A DNA stretch of 64,000 bases from Bradyrhizobium prioriisuperbiae (GCF_032397745.1 NZ_CP135921.1:6002501-6066500); one strand, 5' to 3'. Shown: positions 45,101 through 54,276, numbered from the stretch's first letter. The notes: generated by a model from the letters alone, not told the origin. Program-made: numbers and translations.

Positions 45101-45565
45101 TTAGCGATCTCTGGGAAGCGCCGCGATCATGTCCAGCTCCACCCGCGCGCCGGGTGTCGAGAGCTGGTTGATGCAGATGGTCGTGCTCGCCGGCGTCCAG
45201 TCGCCGAAATATTCCTTCAGCACCGCCACCATGCCGTCCTGGTCGCGGATGTCGGTGAGATATTTCGTGACCTTGACGATATCGGTCCAGGTCAGCCCTT
45301 CGTGGTCGAGAATGGTCTTGATGGTGTCCATGGCGCGGCGGGTCTGGTCCACGATCGAGTTGGGATGATCGTGCTCCGCCAGCACATGCGGATGCTTGTG
45401 ATAGAGCGGTGAGGGGGTGGAGCCCGAAATGAACAGCAGCCCGCAAGGACTCTCGACACGGATCGCCGGTGCATAAGGCATGTCGACCTTGCGCTCGGGA
45501 TTGGTCTGGATCTCCTTGATGTCCGGGTTGGAGGGGGAGGTGGCGAAGGCGGGGCGTCTCGTCAT
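45101..45565 (-). CDS. RidA family protein (YjgF/YER057c/UK114), enamine/imine deaminase-like
   Basis: A 154-residue member of the Rid superfamily. RidA enzymes hydrolyse reactive enamines and imines released by PLP enzymes, and other subfamilies act in catabolic pathways. The carboxylate-binding arginine region (STPGARVELDMIAALPR) and a central DQTRRAMDTIKTILDHEGLTW stretch are typical. ATG 45565 follows GGAGAG. The open frame continues upstream without similarity. The N-terminal 30 residues are longer than in RidA proper. It is divergent from the sugar ABC importer. Confidence 0.85.
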   Translation of the reverse strand: MTRRPAFATSPSNPDIKEIQTNPERKVDMPYAPAIRVESPCGLLFISGSTPSPLYHKHPHVLAEHDHPNSIVDQTRRAMDTIKTILDHEGLTWTDIVKVTKYLTDIRDQDGMVAVLKEYFGDWTPASTTICINQLSTPGARVELDMIAALPRDR

Positions 45566-45684
45566 GGGTGTTTCTCTCCAGGCTGCCCGAACCGTGACGT
45601 GACACCTGATCGGCTCCCGCGTTCGAGACGCGTCGCGTGGCGCACACCGGCTTGCGGCATCGTCTGTACCGCGATCAAATCGCA

Positions 45685-45702
45685 TGTGCAATCGCTTGCA
45701 CA
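45685..45702. promoter_or_regulatory. LacI-type operator candidate O1
   Basis: TGTGCAATCGCTTGCACA has perfect 7-bp arms (TGTGCAA/TTGCACA) around a four-base centre, the usual size and form of a LacI/GalR-family operator. The cognate regulator is probably the LacI protein encoded at 50594. Confidence 0.6.
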
Positions 45703-45834
45703 AAATATTCGATGGATGATATGCCGGGCAGTCCAATATCTGCCTGTAAATACTGAATTATTATGGATTTTATCTTTTTCGGTCGACGGATTGCGACAGT
45801 TTTGCTCCGCTCGTGACGATTTTTCGAGCTTGAT

Positions 45835-45852
45835 TGTGCAATCGTTTGCCAA
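45835..45852. promoter_or_regulatory. LacI-type operator candidate O2
   Basis: TGTGCAATCGTTTGCCAA matches O1 at 15 of 18 positions and keeps the left arm intact. Its centre is exactly 150 bp from that of O1, so a tetrameric or looped repression complex is conceivable. It lies about 60 bp before the ATPase start. Confidence 0.55.
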
Positions 45853-45910
45853 TATGGCTCGCTCAACAAAGAACGCATCTTGTGCGGTGAGGGGACGGAT
45901 ACGCGTGCTG

Positions 45911-47467
45911 ATGAACGAGCAAAGCCCCGATCATGGGTCCGGATTGAAGGTGTCGTCGTTGCCTGGGGATATCGACATCAGACATGACGTGCCGCTGCTG
46001 CGGCTGATCGACATCAGCAAGTCGTTTCCAGGCGTGCATGCGCTCAAGGGCGTGTCGCTCGAAATCCATGCCGGCGAGGTGCACGTCATTCTCGGTCAGA
46101 ATGGCGCCGGCAAGTCATCCCTCATCAAGGTGCTGTGCGGCGCTTATCTCGCCGATGGCGGTGCGATCGAGTGCGACGGTCGTAACGTCGTCGTTCGCGG
46201 TCCAGCCGATGCCAATGCCATCGGTGTGGCCGTCATCTTCCAGGAGTTCTCGCTCGCGCCGTATCTCGACATTGCGCAGAACATCTTTCTTGGCCGCGAG
46301 CGCGCTTTCACCAAGGCTGGCGTGATCGACAAGGCGGCGATGCATGCTGCGGCGCGCGATGTGCTGGCGCAGCTCGGCCTGGGTTACGACACCCGTACCT
46401 TCGCCGCCGATCTCGGCGTGGCGCAGCAGCAGATGGTGGAAATCGCCAAGGCGCTGTCGCAGAATGCTCGGATCCTGGTGATGGATGAGCCGACCGCGGC
46501 GATTTCCGACCGGGAATCGGAACGGCTGTTCGAGGTCATCGCGCGGCTCAAGCAGCGCGGCGTGGCCATCGTCTACATTTCCCACCGGATGAAAGAGGTC
46601 ATGGCGCTGGGCGACCGCATCACCGTGATGCGGGATGGCTCCGTGGTGGCCACCTTCCGACGCAATGAAGTCAGTGCGGACGAGATGGTCCGCGCCATGA
46701 TCGGGCGCTCACTTGACGGGCTGGCGCGGCGTGAGCCGGCGACCGCCGGCGCGCCGGTGTTGACCGTGACGCATATGCGCACTGCCAAACTGTCCGATAT
46801 CTCACTGGAGGTACGTGCCGGAGAAGTGGTGGGACTGGCCGGTCTGGTTGGTTCGGGACGCACCGAAGTGGTGCGTGCGATTTTCGGCGTCGATCCCGTT
46901 CTCGGTGGCGATATCAGCCTGAATGGCGTGGCATTCGCGCAGCGTCCGGATCGCAGCACGCGTGCCGGCCTCGCGCTGTTGCCGGAAGACCGCAAGCGGG
47001 AAGGCCTCGCGCTGCCGCTCGCGGTGCGTGAGAACGCAACCGCGGCGGCGCTGTGGCGCTTGTTCCGGCGCGGCTGGTTCGCGCCGGCGACAGCCGAGCA
47101 GGTGTGCCGTGACCTGATTACACGATTGAACATCGCAACGCCCGGATCCGCGCAGGTGGTGCGTAATCTCAGCGGCGGCAATCAGCAGAAGGTGGTGCTC
47201 GGCAAGTGGCTCGCCGCCGGATCGCGGCTTTTCATGCTGGATGAGCCGACCCGCGGTGTTGACGTCGGTGCCAAGACCGAGATCTACCGCTTGATCGATG
47301 ATCTCGTGAAGGACGGCGCCGCCGTGCTGGTGATCAGTTCGGAGCTGCCGGAGCTGATCCATCTGTGCGACCGCGCCTATGTCATGCGCGATTACCGCAT
47401 CGTCGGCCATCTCGCCCGCGACGAGCTTTCGGAAAAAGCCATTCTCGACCTGGCGGTGCAGCAATGA
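45911..47467 (+). CDS. Sugar ABC transporter ATP-binding protein (RbsA/MglA type)
   Basis: A 518-residue tandem ATPase. The first nucleotide-binding domain is complete: Walker A GQNGAGKSS, signature LGVAQQQMVEIAKAL, Walker B ILVMDEPTAAIS. The second has the degenerate P-loop GLVGSGRTE that is normal for RbsA-like proteins, a full signature LSGGNQQKVVLGKWL and LFMLDEPTRGVDVG. ATG 45911 is taken as start. GTG 45905, six bases upstream, is better spaced from a GAGGGGA element and is an alternative. It leads an operon with two permeases and a binding protein. Confidence 0.92.
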   Translation: MNEQSPDHGSGLKVSSLPGDIDIRHDVPLLRLIDISKSFPGVHALKGVSLEIHAGEVHVILGQNGAGKSSLIKVLCGAYLADGGAIECDGRNVVVRGPADANAIGVAVIFQEFSLAPYLDIAQNIFLGRERAFTKAGVIDKAAMHAAARDVLAQLGLGYDTRTFAADLGVAQQQMVEIAKALSQNARILVMDEPTAAISDRESERLFEVIARLKQRGVAIVYISHRMKEVMALGDRITVMRDGSVVATFRRNEVSADEMVRAMIGRSLDGLARREPATAGAPVLTVTHMRTAKLSDISLEVRAGEVVGLAGLVGSGRTEVVRAIFGVDPVLGGDISLNGVAFAQRPDRSTRAGLALLPEDRKREGLALPLAVRENATAAALWRLFRRGWFAPATAEQVCRDLITRLNIATPGSAQVVRNLSGGNQQKVVLGKWLAAGSRLFMLDEPTRGVDVGAKTEIYRLIDDLVKDGAAVLVISSELPELIHLCDRAYVMRDYRIVGHLARDELSEKAILDLAVQQ

Positions 47468-48441
47468 CGGATCAGATCGTCCATGAAAGTCCGGTGAGCC
47501 TCGGGGCGCTGTTACGGCGCATCCCCGGTGTCTCGTTCATCCTGGTCGGCATGATCGTGGTTTTCGCTGTTGGCAACCCGCGGTTCCTGTCCGGCGTCAA
47601 TCTCGCCAACATCGGCCTGCAGGCCTCGCTGCTGCTGATGCTGGCATTGCCGATGACCCTGATCATTCTCACCGCGGGGCTGGACCTCTCGGTGGGGGCA
47701 TTGCTCGGCCTGTGCGGTGTGGTGATCGCGGCGCTTCTGGTCGCAGGATGGAGCCTTCCGGTCGCCGTTGTGGCGGCGCTTTTTGTCGGGCTCGTGTTCG
47801 GCGCGGTGAACGGCATTCTGATCAGTTATCTTGCGCTGCCGGCGTTCGTGGTCACCCTCGGCACCATGGGACTTTGCGAAGGCTTGTCGCTGGTCATCAC
47901 CAATGGCGATCCGATCGGCGGCTTCACGCCCGCGCTCGAGGTCTTCTATCGCTCCACGGTGCTTGCGGTGCCGACCCCGGTGGTGGTGGCCGCCGCGTTC
48001 TATGCTCTGCTCTGGCTGGTGCTCTACCGCACCCGTTTCGGCAATTATGTCTTCGCGATCGGCGGCAACAAGGATGCGCTGCATCTCGCCGGCATCAAGG
48101 CCAATCTCGTTCATATGAGCGCGTACGTGCTTTGCAGCCTGTCCGTCGCGCTGTCGGCGCTGTTGCTGCTGGGGCGGACCAATTCGGCGCATCCCTCGGT
48201 GGCTGTCGGCATGGAGTTCGAGGCCATTGCCGCGGTGGTGCTTGGCGGCACCTCGTTCGAGAAGGGGCAGGGCTGGCTGTTCGGGACGGTTCTCGGCGTG
48301 CTGGCCATCACGGTGCTTCGCAACGGCCTCAATATTCTGTCGGTCGAGCCGTCGCTGCAGGTCGTCTGCGTCGGCGTGCTCCTGATCGCGGCGCTGCTGA
48401 TCGATCGCAACCGCAAACGCACATCCAGGGACGCGGCATGA
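47464..48441 (+). CDS. Sugar ABC transporter permease (RbsC type) 1
   Basis: A 325-residue membrane protein of the ribose-type permease family. Hallmarks are MTLIILTAGLDLSVGALLGLCG, PAFVVTLGTMGLCEGLSLVI, AIGGNKDALHLAGI and VVLGGTSFEKGQGWLFGTVLG. Its ATG overlaps the ATPase stop (ATGA), and its own stop overlaps the next start in the same way. It pairs with the second permease rather than acting as a homodimer. Confidence 0.92.
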   Translation: MTDQIVHESPVSLGALLRRIPGVSFILVGMIVVFAVGNPRFLSGVNLANIGLQASLLLMLALPMTLIILTAGLDLSVGALLGLCGVVIAALLVAGWSLPVAVVAALFVGLVFGAVNGILISYLALPAFVVTLGTMGLCEGLSLVITNGDPIGGFTPALEVFYRSTVLAVPTPVVVAAAFYALLWLVLYRTRFGNYVFAIGGNKDALHLAGIKANLVHMSAYVLCSLSVALSALLLLGRTNSAHPSVAVGMEFEAIAAVVLGGTSFEKGQGWLFGTVLGVLAITVLRNGLNILSVEPSLQVVCVGVLLIAALLIDRNRKRTSRDAA

Positions 48442-49421
48442 CGACCATGGTGAACCCGGCTCTTCCGTCCCGCTCCGCGCAGCAATTGGCTCCCGGCACG
48501 CTCGCCATCCTGGTGCGGCTCGGCCTGATCGCCGCGATTGCCGTGATGCTGGCGGTCGTCAGTCCGGGCTTCGTGGCCGCGGATAATCTTCTCAACATCC
48601 TGCGGCAGGCGAGCCTGCTGTTCCTGGTGGCGTCGGGCCTGACGCTGGTGATCATCGGCGGCGGGCTTGATCTGTCCGTCGGCGCCAACCTCACGCTCTG
48701 CGCGTGTCTTTCGGCCGCCGCGATCAAGAGCACGGGACAGCCGGTCGCGGGCGTCGTGGTCGCGCTGGGGTGCGGAGCATTGGTCGGCCTAACCAACGGT
48801 GTGCTGATCAACCGTCTGAAAATTCCCGCCTTCCTCGCCACCTTCGGCATGCTGTGGGTGGCGCAGGGCATCGCCTACTGGTTCATGGCCGGGCAGGTGG
48901 TGTACGGCTTCCCGCCCGCGTTCCGCTTCTTCGGCGGTGGTTTCTGGCTCGGCATTCCCGTGCCGATCTGGGTCATGTCGATGGTCGGCGCCTGCGGCCT
49001 GGTGTTCATGTCGCGCACCACCATGGGGCGGGAAGTCTATCTCATGGGTGCCAATGAAGCGGCCGCGGTGTTGTCCGGTATTCCGGTCGGCCGGCGCCGG
49101 GTCCTGCTTTATGTGGTGAGCGGACTGATGGCCGGGCTCGCCGCCCTGATCTATGTCGCCCGTCTCAACGCCGCGGAGCCCGGCATCGGCGAGCCGCTTC
49201 TGCTGCCGGCAATTGCTGCCGTGCTTGTCGGCGGCACCTCGCTGTTCGGCGGCAGCGGCGGCGTGTTCGGCACGCTGCTGGGCGCGATCATTCTCACCTT
49301 GATCGTCAACGCCCTGAATCTCCTGAACGTGAGCGCCACCTGGCATCCGTTCGTCACCGGCGCCATCGTGCTGGTGGCGATGCTGGCGGATGCGGCAGTC
49401 AATCGCGGGGCGCGGAAATGA
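48438..49421 (+). CDS. Sugar ABC transporter permease (RbsC type) 2
   Basis: A 327-residue permease with LTLVIIGGGLDLSVGANLTL, PAFLATFGMLWVAQGIAYW, MGANEAAAVLSGIPVGRRRVL and AVLVGGTSLFGGSGGVFGTLLG. Two different RbsC-type permeases in one operon indicate a heterodimeric pore, as in some importers of rarer sugars or polyols. The start overlaps the preceding gene. Confidence 0.92.
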   Translation: MTTMVNPALPSRSAQQLAPGTLAILVRLGLIAAIAVMLAVVSPGFVAADNLLNILRQASLLFLVASGLTLVIIGGGLDLSVGANLTLCACLSAAAIKSTGQPVAGVVVALGCGALVGLTNGVLINRLKIPAFLATFGMLWVAQGIAYWFMAGQVVYGFPPAFRFFGGGFWLGIPVPIWVMSMVGACGLVFMSRTTMGREVYLMGANEAAAVLSGIPVGRRRVLLYVVSGLMAGLAALIYVARLNAAEPGIGEPLLLPAIAAVLVGGTSLFGGSGGVFGTLLGAIILTLIVNALNLLNVSATWHPFVTGAIVLVAMLADAAVNRGARK

Positions 49422-49489
49422 GTACCCGGCCGCCCGTGCAGGCGTCTGGTTATCTGATGATGCAGCTGATTTTCATTGAGAGGGGTATC

Positions 49490-50491
49490 ATGACGATCCG
49501 AACTGCCCAAAATACAGTCAAGAATGCCGGACGATCGCTTGCGGCAATCGGCGCTGCAGTCTGCTGGCTTGCTGCGTCGCCTGCGTTTGCCGACGGCGAG
49601 GTGATCGCGGCATTTACCAAGAACCAGGTCGATCCGCACTTCGAAGGCGTGCGCGCCGGGGTCGAGCAGGTCGCGAAGAAAATGGGCGCCACGGTCCGCC
49701 AGTATGTGCCGACCAAGCCCAACAACATCACCGAAGGCATGTCCCAGCTCGAGGATGTCGGGGTTACCAAGCCGAACCTCGTCCTGTTCATGCCGATTGA
49801 TCCGAAGGCCCAGTTGCCTACCATCAAGCGGCTGATCGAGGCGGGCACACCGGTCGTCAACTACAACGACAAGGCCGGCGACGCGCCGTATCTCGCCTTT
49901 GTGGGCGAGGATGACTACAAGCTGGGATACGACATTGCCAAGACCCTGTTCGATCATCTCGGCGGCAAGGGCAATGTGGTGATCCTTGAGGGCATCAAGG
50001 GCTCCAACACCGGTGACGAGCGCAAGCGCGGCTTCGACGCTGCGCTCAAGGAGTATCCCAACATCAAGCTGCTGGCTTCTCAGCCGGCCAACTTCCAGCG
50101 CCTGCTTGGTCTGCAGGTGATGGAAAACCTGATCCAGCAGTTCAGCACCATCGACGGCGTCATTGCGGCCGCGGATGCCTCGGCGCTTGGCGCGGCGGAG
50201 GCGCTGAAATCGGCCGGACGCGGCAACGTGGCCGTGGTGTCGATCAATGGCGTTCCGGAAGCGGTGGAGGCGGTGAAGAACGGCGGTTTGCTCGCCATCG
50301 CCGAGTTCAACGGCTTCAAGATCGGTTGCGTCGCGACCGAGATCGGTCTCAAGGCGATACGTGGCGAGACCGTTCCGAAGCAGGTCGTAATCCCCGGCGC
50401 CATTATCACCAAGGCGAATCATGCGGAGTGGCTGGTGCCTTATCAGCGGCGGACGTGTCCGACCGCGGCGAGTTATGTCGCAAAATGGTAG
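49490..50491 (+). CDS. Sugar ABC transporter substrate-binding protein (Peripla_BP_4)
   Basis: A 333-residue periplasmic protein of the ribose-binding type. It has a signal peptide (cleavage probably after PAFA, near residue 36) and the pattern DGEVIAAFTKNQVDPHFEGVRAGVEQVAKKMG, IDPKAQLPTIKRLIEAGTPVVNYNDKAG and AAADASALGAAEALKSAGRG. ATG 49490 follows GAGAGGGG. Upstream codons in the same frame (from 49418) overlap the permease end and would spoil the signal peptide. The sugar is unknown. Confidence 0.9.
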   Translation: MTIRTAQNTVKNAGRSLAAIGAAVCWLAASPAFADGEVIAAFTKNQVDPHFEGVRAGVEQVAKKMGATVRQYVPTKPNNITEGMSQLEDVGVTKPNLVLFMPIDPKAQLPTIKRLIEAGTPVVNYNDKAGDAPYLAFVGEDDYKLGYDIAKTLFDHLGGKGNVVILEGIKGSNTGDERKRGFDAALKEYPNIKLLASQPANFQRLLGLQVMENLIQQFSTIDGVIAAADASALGAAEALKSAGRGNVAVVSINGVPEAVEAVKNGGLLAIAEFNGFKIGCVATEIGLKAIRGETVPKQVVIPGAIITKANHAEWLVPYQRRTCPTAASYVAKW

Positions 50492-50593
50492 TGGGCAGTA
50501 CCAGTTGCTGAACCCTTCTCCCGGTGGGTTTGCCCGCCGGGAGACCATTTGCTATCTGCTGGCGCTTCGATTTCATGCAAGGACGTCTGACGA

Positions 50594-51658
50594 TTGACAG
50601 GCCCTTCAAAAGGTAAACGGCCGACTCTCAAGGACGTCGCGGCGCATGTCGGCGTGCACTATTCGACCGTGTCGCGCGCGCTGGATCCCGCCACGGCGCA
50701 TCGTATCACCGATGAAGTCCGGGCCCGCGTCCTGGCGGCCGTTGCCGAGCTAAATTATCGTCACAACGCGGCCGCGGCCACGCTGCGCACCAAATCCAGC
50801 AAGACCATCGGCATTGTCGTTCCCGACATCACCAACAGCCTGTTCGGCCCGATCATCAAGGGCATCGACAGCGTGTCGTCCCAGCATGGCTATGTGGCGC
50901 TGATTGGCAACACCGACAACAGTCCTGACAAAGAAGGACAGCTGATCAGCACTTTTCTCGCGCGCGGCATCGAGGGGCTGATCGTTGCCAGCGCGCTGCG
51001 CGAGGACGACGTGGTGTCGGCGGTCGCCCACGACGGTACGCCGATCGTGACGGTGAACAGCCATGTCGACGACGATTCCGTACCATCGGTCAGCTACAAT
51101 GTGCGGCCCAGCATTGGTGCGCTTGTCAAGCATCTGGCGGACCTCGGCCACCGGCGCATTGCTTTTATTTCCGGACCGTCGTCCTGGTCGACCGCGGAGG
51201 AGCGTCTTGCGGCGTATCGCTACTGGATCGGCCGGGTCAAGGCGGTCGCCTCCGACGATCTGATCGTCTTCAGCCGGGAGTATCGCGAGGAGGAGGGCGC
51301 GCGCTGCACTGAGGAGCTGCTGAAGTCAGGCGTGTCCTTTACGGCGCTTATGTGCGCCAGCGACGTGCTGGCGTTCGGGGCGCTGAAGACGCTGGAACAG
51401 CACGGCCTGCAATGTCCGGCCGATATTTCGGTGACGGGCTTCAACGATGTCCCCATGGCGGAGCGGTGGTCGCCGCCGCTGACCACGATCCGGGTCGATC
51501 CCTTCCAGGCCGGCAAGGCCGCCGCCGAAATCCTGTTCGCCGACATGAAGGTCACCCCCGAGGAGCGGCTGCCCAAGCATGTGCTGCTGCCGGCGTCGAT
51601 GGTTGTCCGGGGGTCGACCGCGGCGCCGTCGCCGCTGCGAAGGGCGAAGGAGATGTGA
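50594..51658 (+). CDS. LacI family transcriptional regulator
   Basis: A 354-residue repressor. The N-terminal HTH and hinge are clear: TLKDVAAHVGVHYSTVSRALD, HRITDEVRARVLAAVAELNY and RHNAAAATLRTKSSKTIGIVVPDI. The sugar-binding core follows (FISGPSSWSTAEERLAAY; ISVTGFNDVPMAERWSPPLTTIRVD). TTG 50594 is the only sensible start. It lies about 100 bp after the sugar-binding-protein gene and probably represses the importer through the sites at 45685 and 45835, releasing when the sugar or its phosphate binds. Confidence 0.9.
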   Translation: MTGPSKGKRPTLKDVAAHVGVHYSTVSRALDPATAHRITDEVRARVLAAVAELNYRHNAAAATLRTKSSKTIGIVVPDITNSLFGPIIKGIDSVSSQHGYVALIGNTDNSPDKEGQLISTFLARGIEGLIVASALREDDVVSAVAHDGTPIVTVNSHVDDDSVPSVSYNVRPSIGALVKHLADLGHRRIAFISGPSSWSTAEERLAAYRYWIGRVKAVASDDLIVFSREYREEEGARCTEELLKSGVSFTALMCASDVLAFGALKTLEQHGLQCPADISVTGFNDVPMAERWSPPLTTIRVDPFQAGKAAAEILFADMKVTPEERLPKHVLLPASMVVRGSTAAPSPLRRAKEM

Positions 51659-51672
51659 TCGGCGAAAGGGTT

Positions 51673-52464
51673 TCAGCGCCCCTGGAACACCGGCTTGCGC
51701 TTTTCCATGAACGCGGTGCGGCCTTCCTCATAGTCCTTGCTGGCAAAGCACTTTGCGACCATGTCGGCGCATGTCTGCATGTCGCGCTTGCCTTCGTCCT
51801 TTACCGCTTCACCGGCAATGAACTTGATGGAATCGACCGTCAGCGGCGCGTTGGCGGAGATCATCTGGGCGTAGTCGCTGACATACTCTTCCAGTTTATC
51901 AGCCGCGACCACGCGGTTCACGAGGCCCATCTCGCGGGCCTCGGTGGCGTCGAACTGGCGCGCGGTGAAGAAGATCTCCTTGGTGAAGGAGGGGCCGACG
52001 ATATCGATCAGGCGCTTCACGCCGGGATAGGCGTAGCCCAGTCCGAGCTTGGCAGCGGGCACCGCGAACTTGGAATTGTCCGAGCAGATCCGCAGGTCGC
52101 AGCAACTCGCCAGTCCCATGCCGCCGCCGATGCAATAGCCGCGGATCATGGCGATGGTGGGCTTCGGGAATTCGTGCACCGTAGCGTAGCCGATTTCCAC
52201 GACCGCGTTGTAGGCCTTGACCGCGGCTTCGCTCGAGCGTTCCTCGCCGAATTTCGAGATGTCGGCGCCCGAGACGAACGCCTTGCCGCCGGCACCGGTC
52301 AGCACCACCACACGCACCTCGGGATCGGTGGCAAAGCCGTTGAGGATCTCGACACAGGCCTTCCACATGTCGAGGGACACCGCGTTGTGCCGCTCCGGAT
52401 TGTTGAAGATGACGTAGCCGACGCCCTTGTCCTTGCGCGAGAGCATCTTGTCTGTTTGTGACAT
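51673..52464 (-). CDS. Crotonase-fold (enoyl-CoA hydratase/isomerase family) protein lacking the catalytic glutamates
   Basis: A 263-residue crotonase-fold protein. The oxyanion-hole segments (FVSGADISKF and CIGGGMGLASCCD) are present. The two glutamates used by enoyl-CoA hydratase (E144 and E164 in the rat enzyme, 20 residues apart) are replaced by G117 (GGGMGLA) and A137 (VPAAKLG), so simple hydration is unlikely. Another acyl-CoA reaction such as isomerisation, decarboxylation or thioester hydrolysis is possible. ATG 52464 follows AGGAAA. It is downstream of a class III CoA-transferase gene on the same strand. Confidence 0.85.
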   Translation of the reverse strand: MSQTDKMLSRKDKGVGYVIFNNPERHNAVSLDMWKACVEILNGFATDPEVRVVVLTGAGGKAFVSGADISKFGEERSSEAAVKAYNAVVEIGYATVHEFPKPTIAMIRGYCIGGGMGLASCCDLRICSDNSKFAVPAAKLGLGYAYPGVKRLIDIVGPSFTKEIFFTARQFDATEAREMGLVNRVVAADKLEEYVSDYAQMISANAPLTVDSIKFIAGEAVKDEGKRDMQTCADMVAKCFASKDYEEGRTAFMEKRKPVFQGR

Positions 52465-52536
52465 GTCGGTTTCCTGGTCCGTCAACGGTTGGTGGCGCAA
52501 TCGGCGCGTGGATATTTCAGCCCGGCCGACGTGTCT

Positions 52537-53730
52537 CTAAACGATCTTGTGATCCCTGAGGTCTGCAATCTCCTCGGGGCTGAACCCGAATTCCGCCAGC
52601 ACCTCATGGGTGTGCTCGCTGACTTCCGGAGGGCGGGCCGCCATCCGGCTTGGCGTCCGCGACAGTGTCACGGGCTGGCCGACCACGCGGATGCTCCGCC
52701 CGTCCGTATTGGGCACGTCTTGCGCGAGGCCAAGGTGCCGGACCTGGGCGTCGTCGAACATCTGGTCGACGGAATAAATCGGTCCGCAGGGCACGCCGGC
52801 CTGGTTTAGCAGGTCCACCCATTCGGCGCTGCTCCGGCCCACCGTGCGTTGTTCGATGGCGGCGTTCAGCACGTCACGGTTGGCCGAGCGTTTGGCGCCG
52901 GTCGCATAACGTTCATCTTCCAGCAGGTCCATCGCACCAATGGTGCGGGCGAGCCGCTCCCAGATGGCGTGTCCGGCGGCCGCGATGTTGATATAACCGT
53001 CCGAGGTCTTGAATACGCCGGTGGGAATGCTGGTGGGATGGTTGTTGCCGGCCTGCTTCGGGACCTCCTGATGCATCAGCCAGCGGGCCGCCTGGAAATC
53101 CAGCATGAAAATCTGGGCCTGCAGCAGAGACGTCTGCACCCACTGGCCCTGGCCGGATTGCTCGCGTTCCAGCAGGGCGGTGAGGACACCCATGGCGCAA
53201 AAAAGTCCCGCGGTGAGGTCGGCGACGGGAATGCCGACCCGCATCGGTCCTTCGCCGGGCGCGCCGGTGATCGACATCAGTCCGCCCATGCCCTGCGCGA
53301 TCTGATCGAACCCCGGTCGCTTGTGATAAGGGCCGTCCTGTCCAAATCCCGAAATGCTGGCGTAGACGATCCGCGGATTGATCTTGCGCAAGGCGTCGTA
53401 GTCGATCCCCAGCTTGGTTTTGACGTCGGGCCGAAAATTCTCCACCACCACGTCGGCTTTCGCGGCCAGCCGCATGAACACGGCGTGGCCTTTGGGATCC
53501 TTCAGGTCCAGCGTCATCGCGCGCTTGTTGCGGTGCAGGTTCTGGAAGTCGGCGCCGTGGCGCGGGCCGCCCATCTGTTCGCCATCGGCGACATCGGTCG
53601 GCGCCTCGATCTTGATGACATTGGCGCCCCAGTCCGCCAGTTGCCGCACCGCGGTCGGGCCGGACCTGACTCGGGTCAGATCCAGCACGGTGAAGCGGGA
53701 CAGGGCCGTTGAGGCGCTTGGAAATGTCAT
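52537..53730 (-). CDS. Class III CoA transferase (CaiB/BaiF family)
   Basis: A 397-residue acyl-CoA transferase. Family landmarks are FTVLDLTRVRSGPTAVRQLADWGANVIKIE, GGPRHGADFQNLHRNKRAMTLDLK and the catalytic aspartate region VADLTAGLFCAMG near residue 170. Members move CoA between carboxylic acids (formyl/oxalate, succinyl/mesaconate, carnitine and others). Together with the crotonase-fold gene after it, it would activate and then transform a carboxylic acid. The substrate is unknown. Regulation by the FCD-type GntR protein at 57327 is inferred. Confidence 0.88.
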   Translation of the reverse strand: MTFPSASTALSRFTVLDLTRVRSGPTAVRQLADWGANVIKIEAPTDVADGEQMGGPRHGADFQNLHRNKRAMTLDLKDPKGHAVFMRLAAKADVVVENFRPDVKTKLGIDYDALRKINPRIVYASISGFGQDGPYHKRPGFDQIAQGMGGLMSITGAPGEGPMRVGIPVADLTAGLFCAMGVLTALLEREQSGQGQWVQTSLLQAQIFMLDFQAARWLMHQEVPKQAGNNHPTSIPTGVFKTSDGYINIAAAGHAIWERLARTIGAMDLLEDERYATGAKRSANRDVLNAAIEQRTVGRSSAEWVDLLNQAGVPCGPIYSVDQMFDDAQVRHLGLAQDVPNTDGRSIRVVGQPVTLSRTPSRMAARPPEVSEHTHEVLAEFGFSPEEIADLRDHKIV

Positions 53731-53790
53731 TCTCTGCTCTCCGGCAGTTTTTGAGCGTGCGCGGGGATGGCCGCGGGCGGCTGGAAATCG

Positions 53791-54222
53791 CTATCCGATA
53801 TTAGCGGTTAGCCCAGCGGATTCGATCCCCGCAACTGCACAGCTCTCATCGTTTTCCGAGGTATCGCCACTGATGCCGATGGCGCCGAGCAGGGCGCCGC
53901 TGCCGTCCTGGATCAGCACGCCGCCGGGCACCGGCACGATGGCGCCGCGGGCCAGCGTGTTCACCGCATCGACGAAATAGGGCTGCTCGTTTGCCCGCTT
54001 GAAAATCGCGCGCGAGCCGATGCCCAGCGCCAGCGCGCCATAGGCCTTGCCATGGGCGATCTCGCTGCGCAGCAGGCTGGTGCCGTCCTGCGCGACGGCG
54101 GCCTTGATGCAGCCCCGCTCGTCGAGCACCGCGATCGCCAGCGGCTTCAGCTTGTTGTCGAGGGCCGTGGCGAGGGCGGAGTCCAGGATCTTGCGGGCGA
54201 TATCGAGCGTCAGGGTGGTCAT
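53791..54222 (-). CDS. GlcG/HbpS-like protein (DUF336 family)
   Basis: A 143-residue protein of the GlcG/HbpS family, showing PLAIAVLDERGCIKAAVAQDG, AHGKAYGALALGIGSRA, VPVPGGVLIQDGSGALLGAIGISG and the C-terminal DESCAVAGI segment. GlcG genes often accompany glycolate oxidase genes, and HbpS binds haem in a sensory role. It lies 54 bp downstream of the FAD/Fe-S dehydrogenase, so an accessory role there is likely but unproven. Confidence 0.85.
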   Translation of the reverse strand: MTTLTLDIARKILDSALATALDNKLKPLAIAVLDERGCIKAAVAQDGTSLLRSEIAHGKAYGALALGIGSRAIFKRANEQPYFVDAVNTLARGAIVPVPGGVLIQDGSGALLGAIGISGDTSENDESCAVAGIESAGLTANIG

Positions 54223-54276
54223 CTCTGTCTCTTGGTTGTGGTTCGAGGGAGCCGGCGAAACGGGTTCGCAGGCGGC

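Larger units (their letters stand above)
45566..45910. promoter_or_regulatory. Divergent promoter region of the RidA gene and sugar ABC importer
   Basis: About 345 bp without a gene, more AT-rich than its surroundings. It holds two operator-like palindromes (45685-45702 and 45835-45852). A TTGCGACAG/TATGG-like promoter cannot be assigned with confidence. Confidence 0.45.

Noticed and set aside
45599..45910. Upstream extension of the RbsA-type ATPase
   Set aside because: The added 104 residues show no family similarity and cover the two operator candidates.
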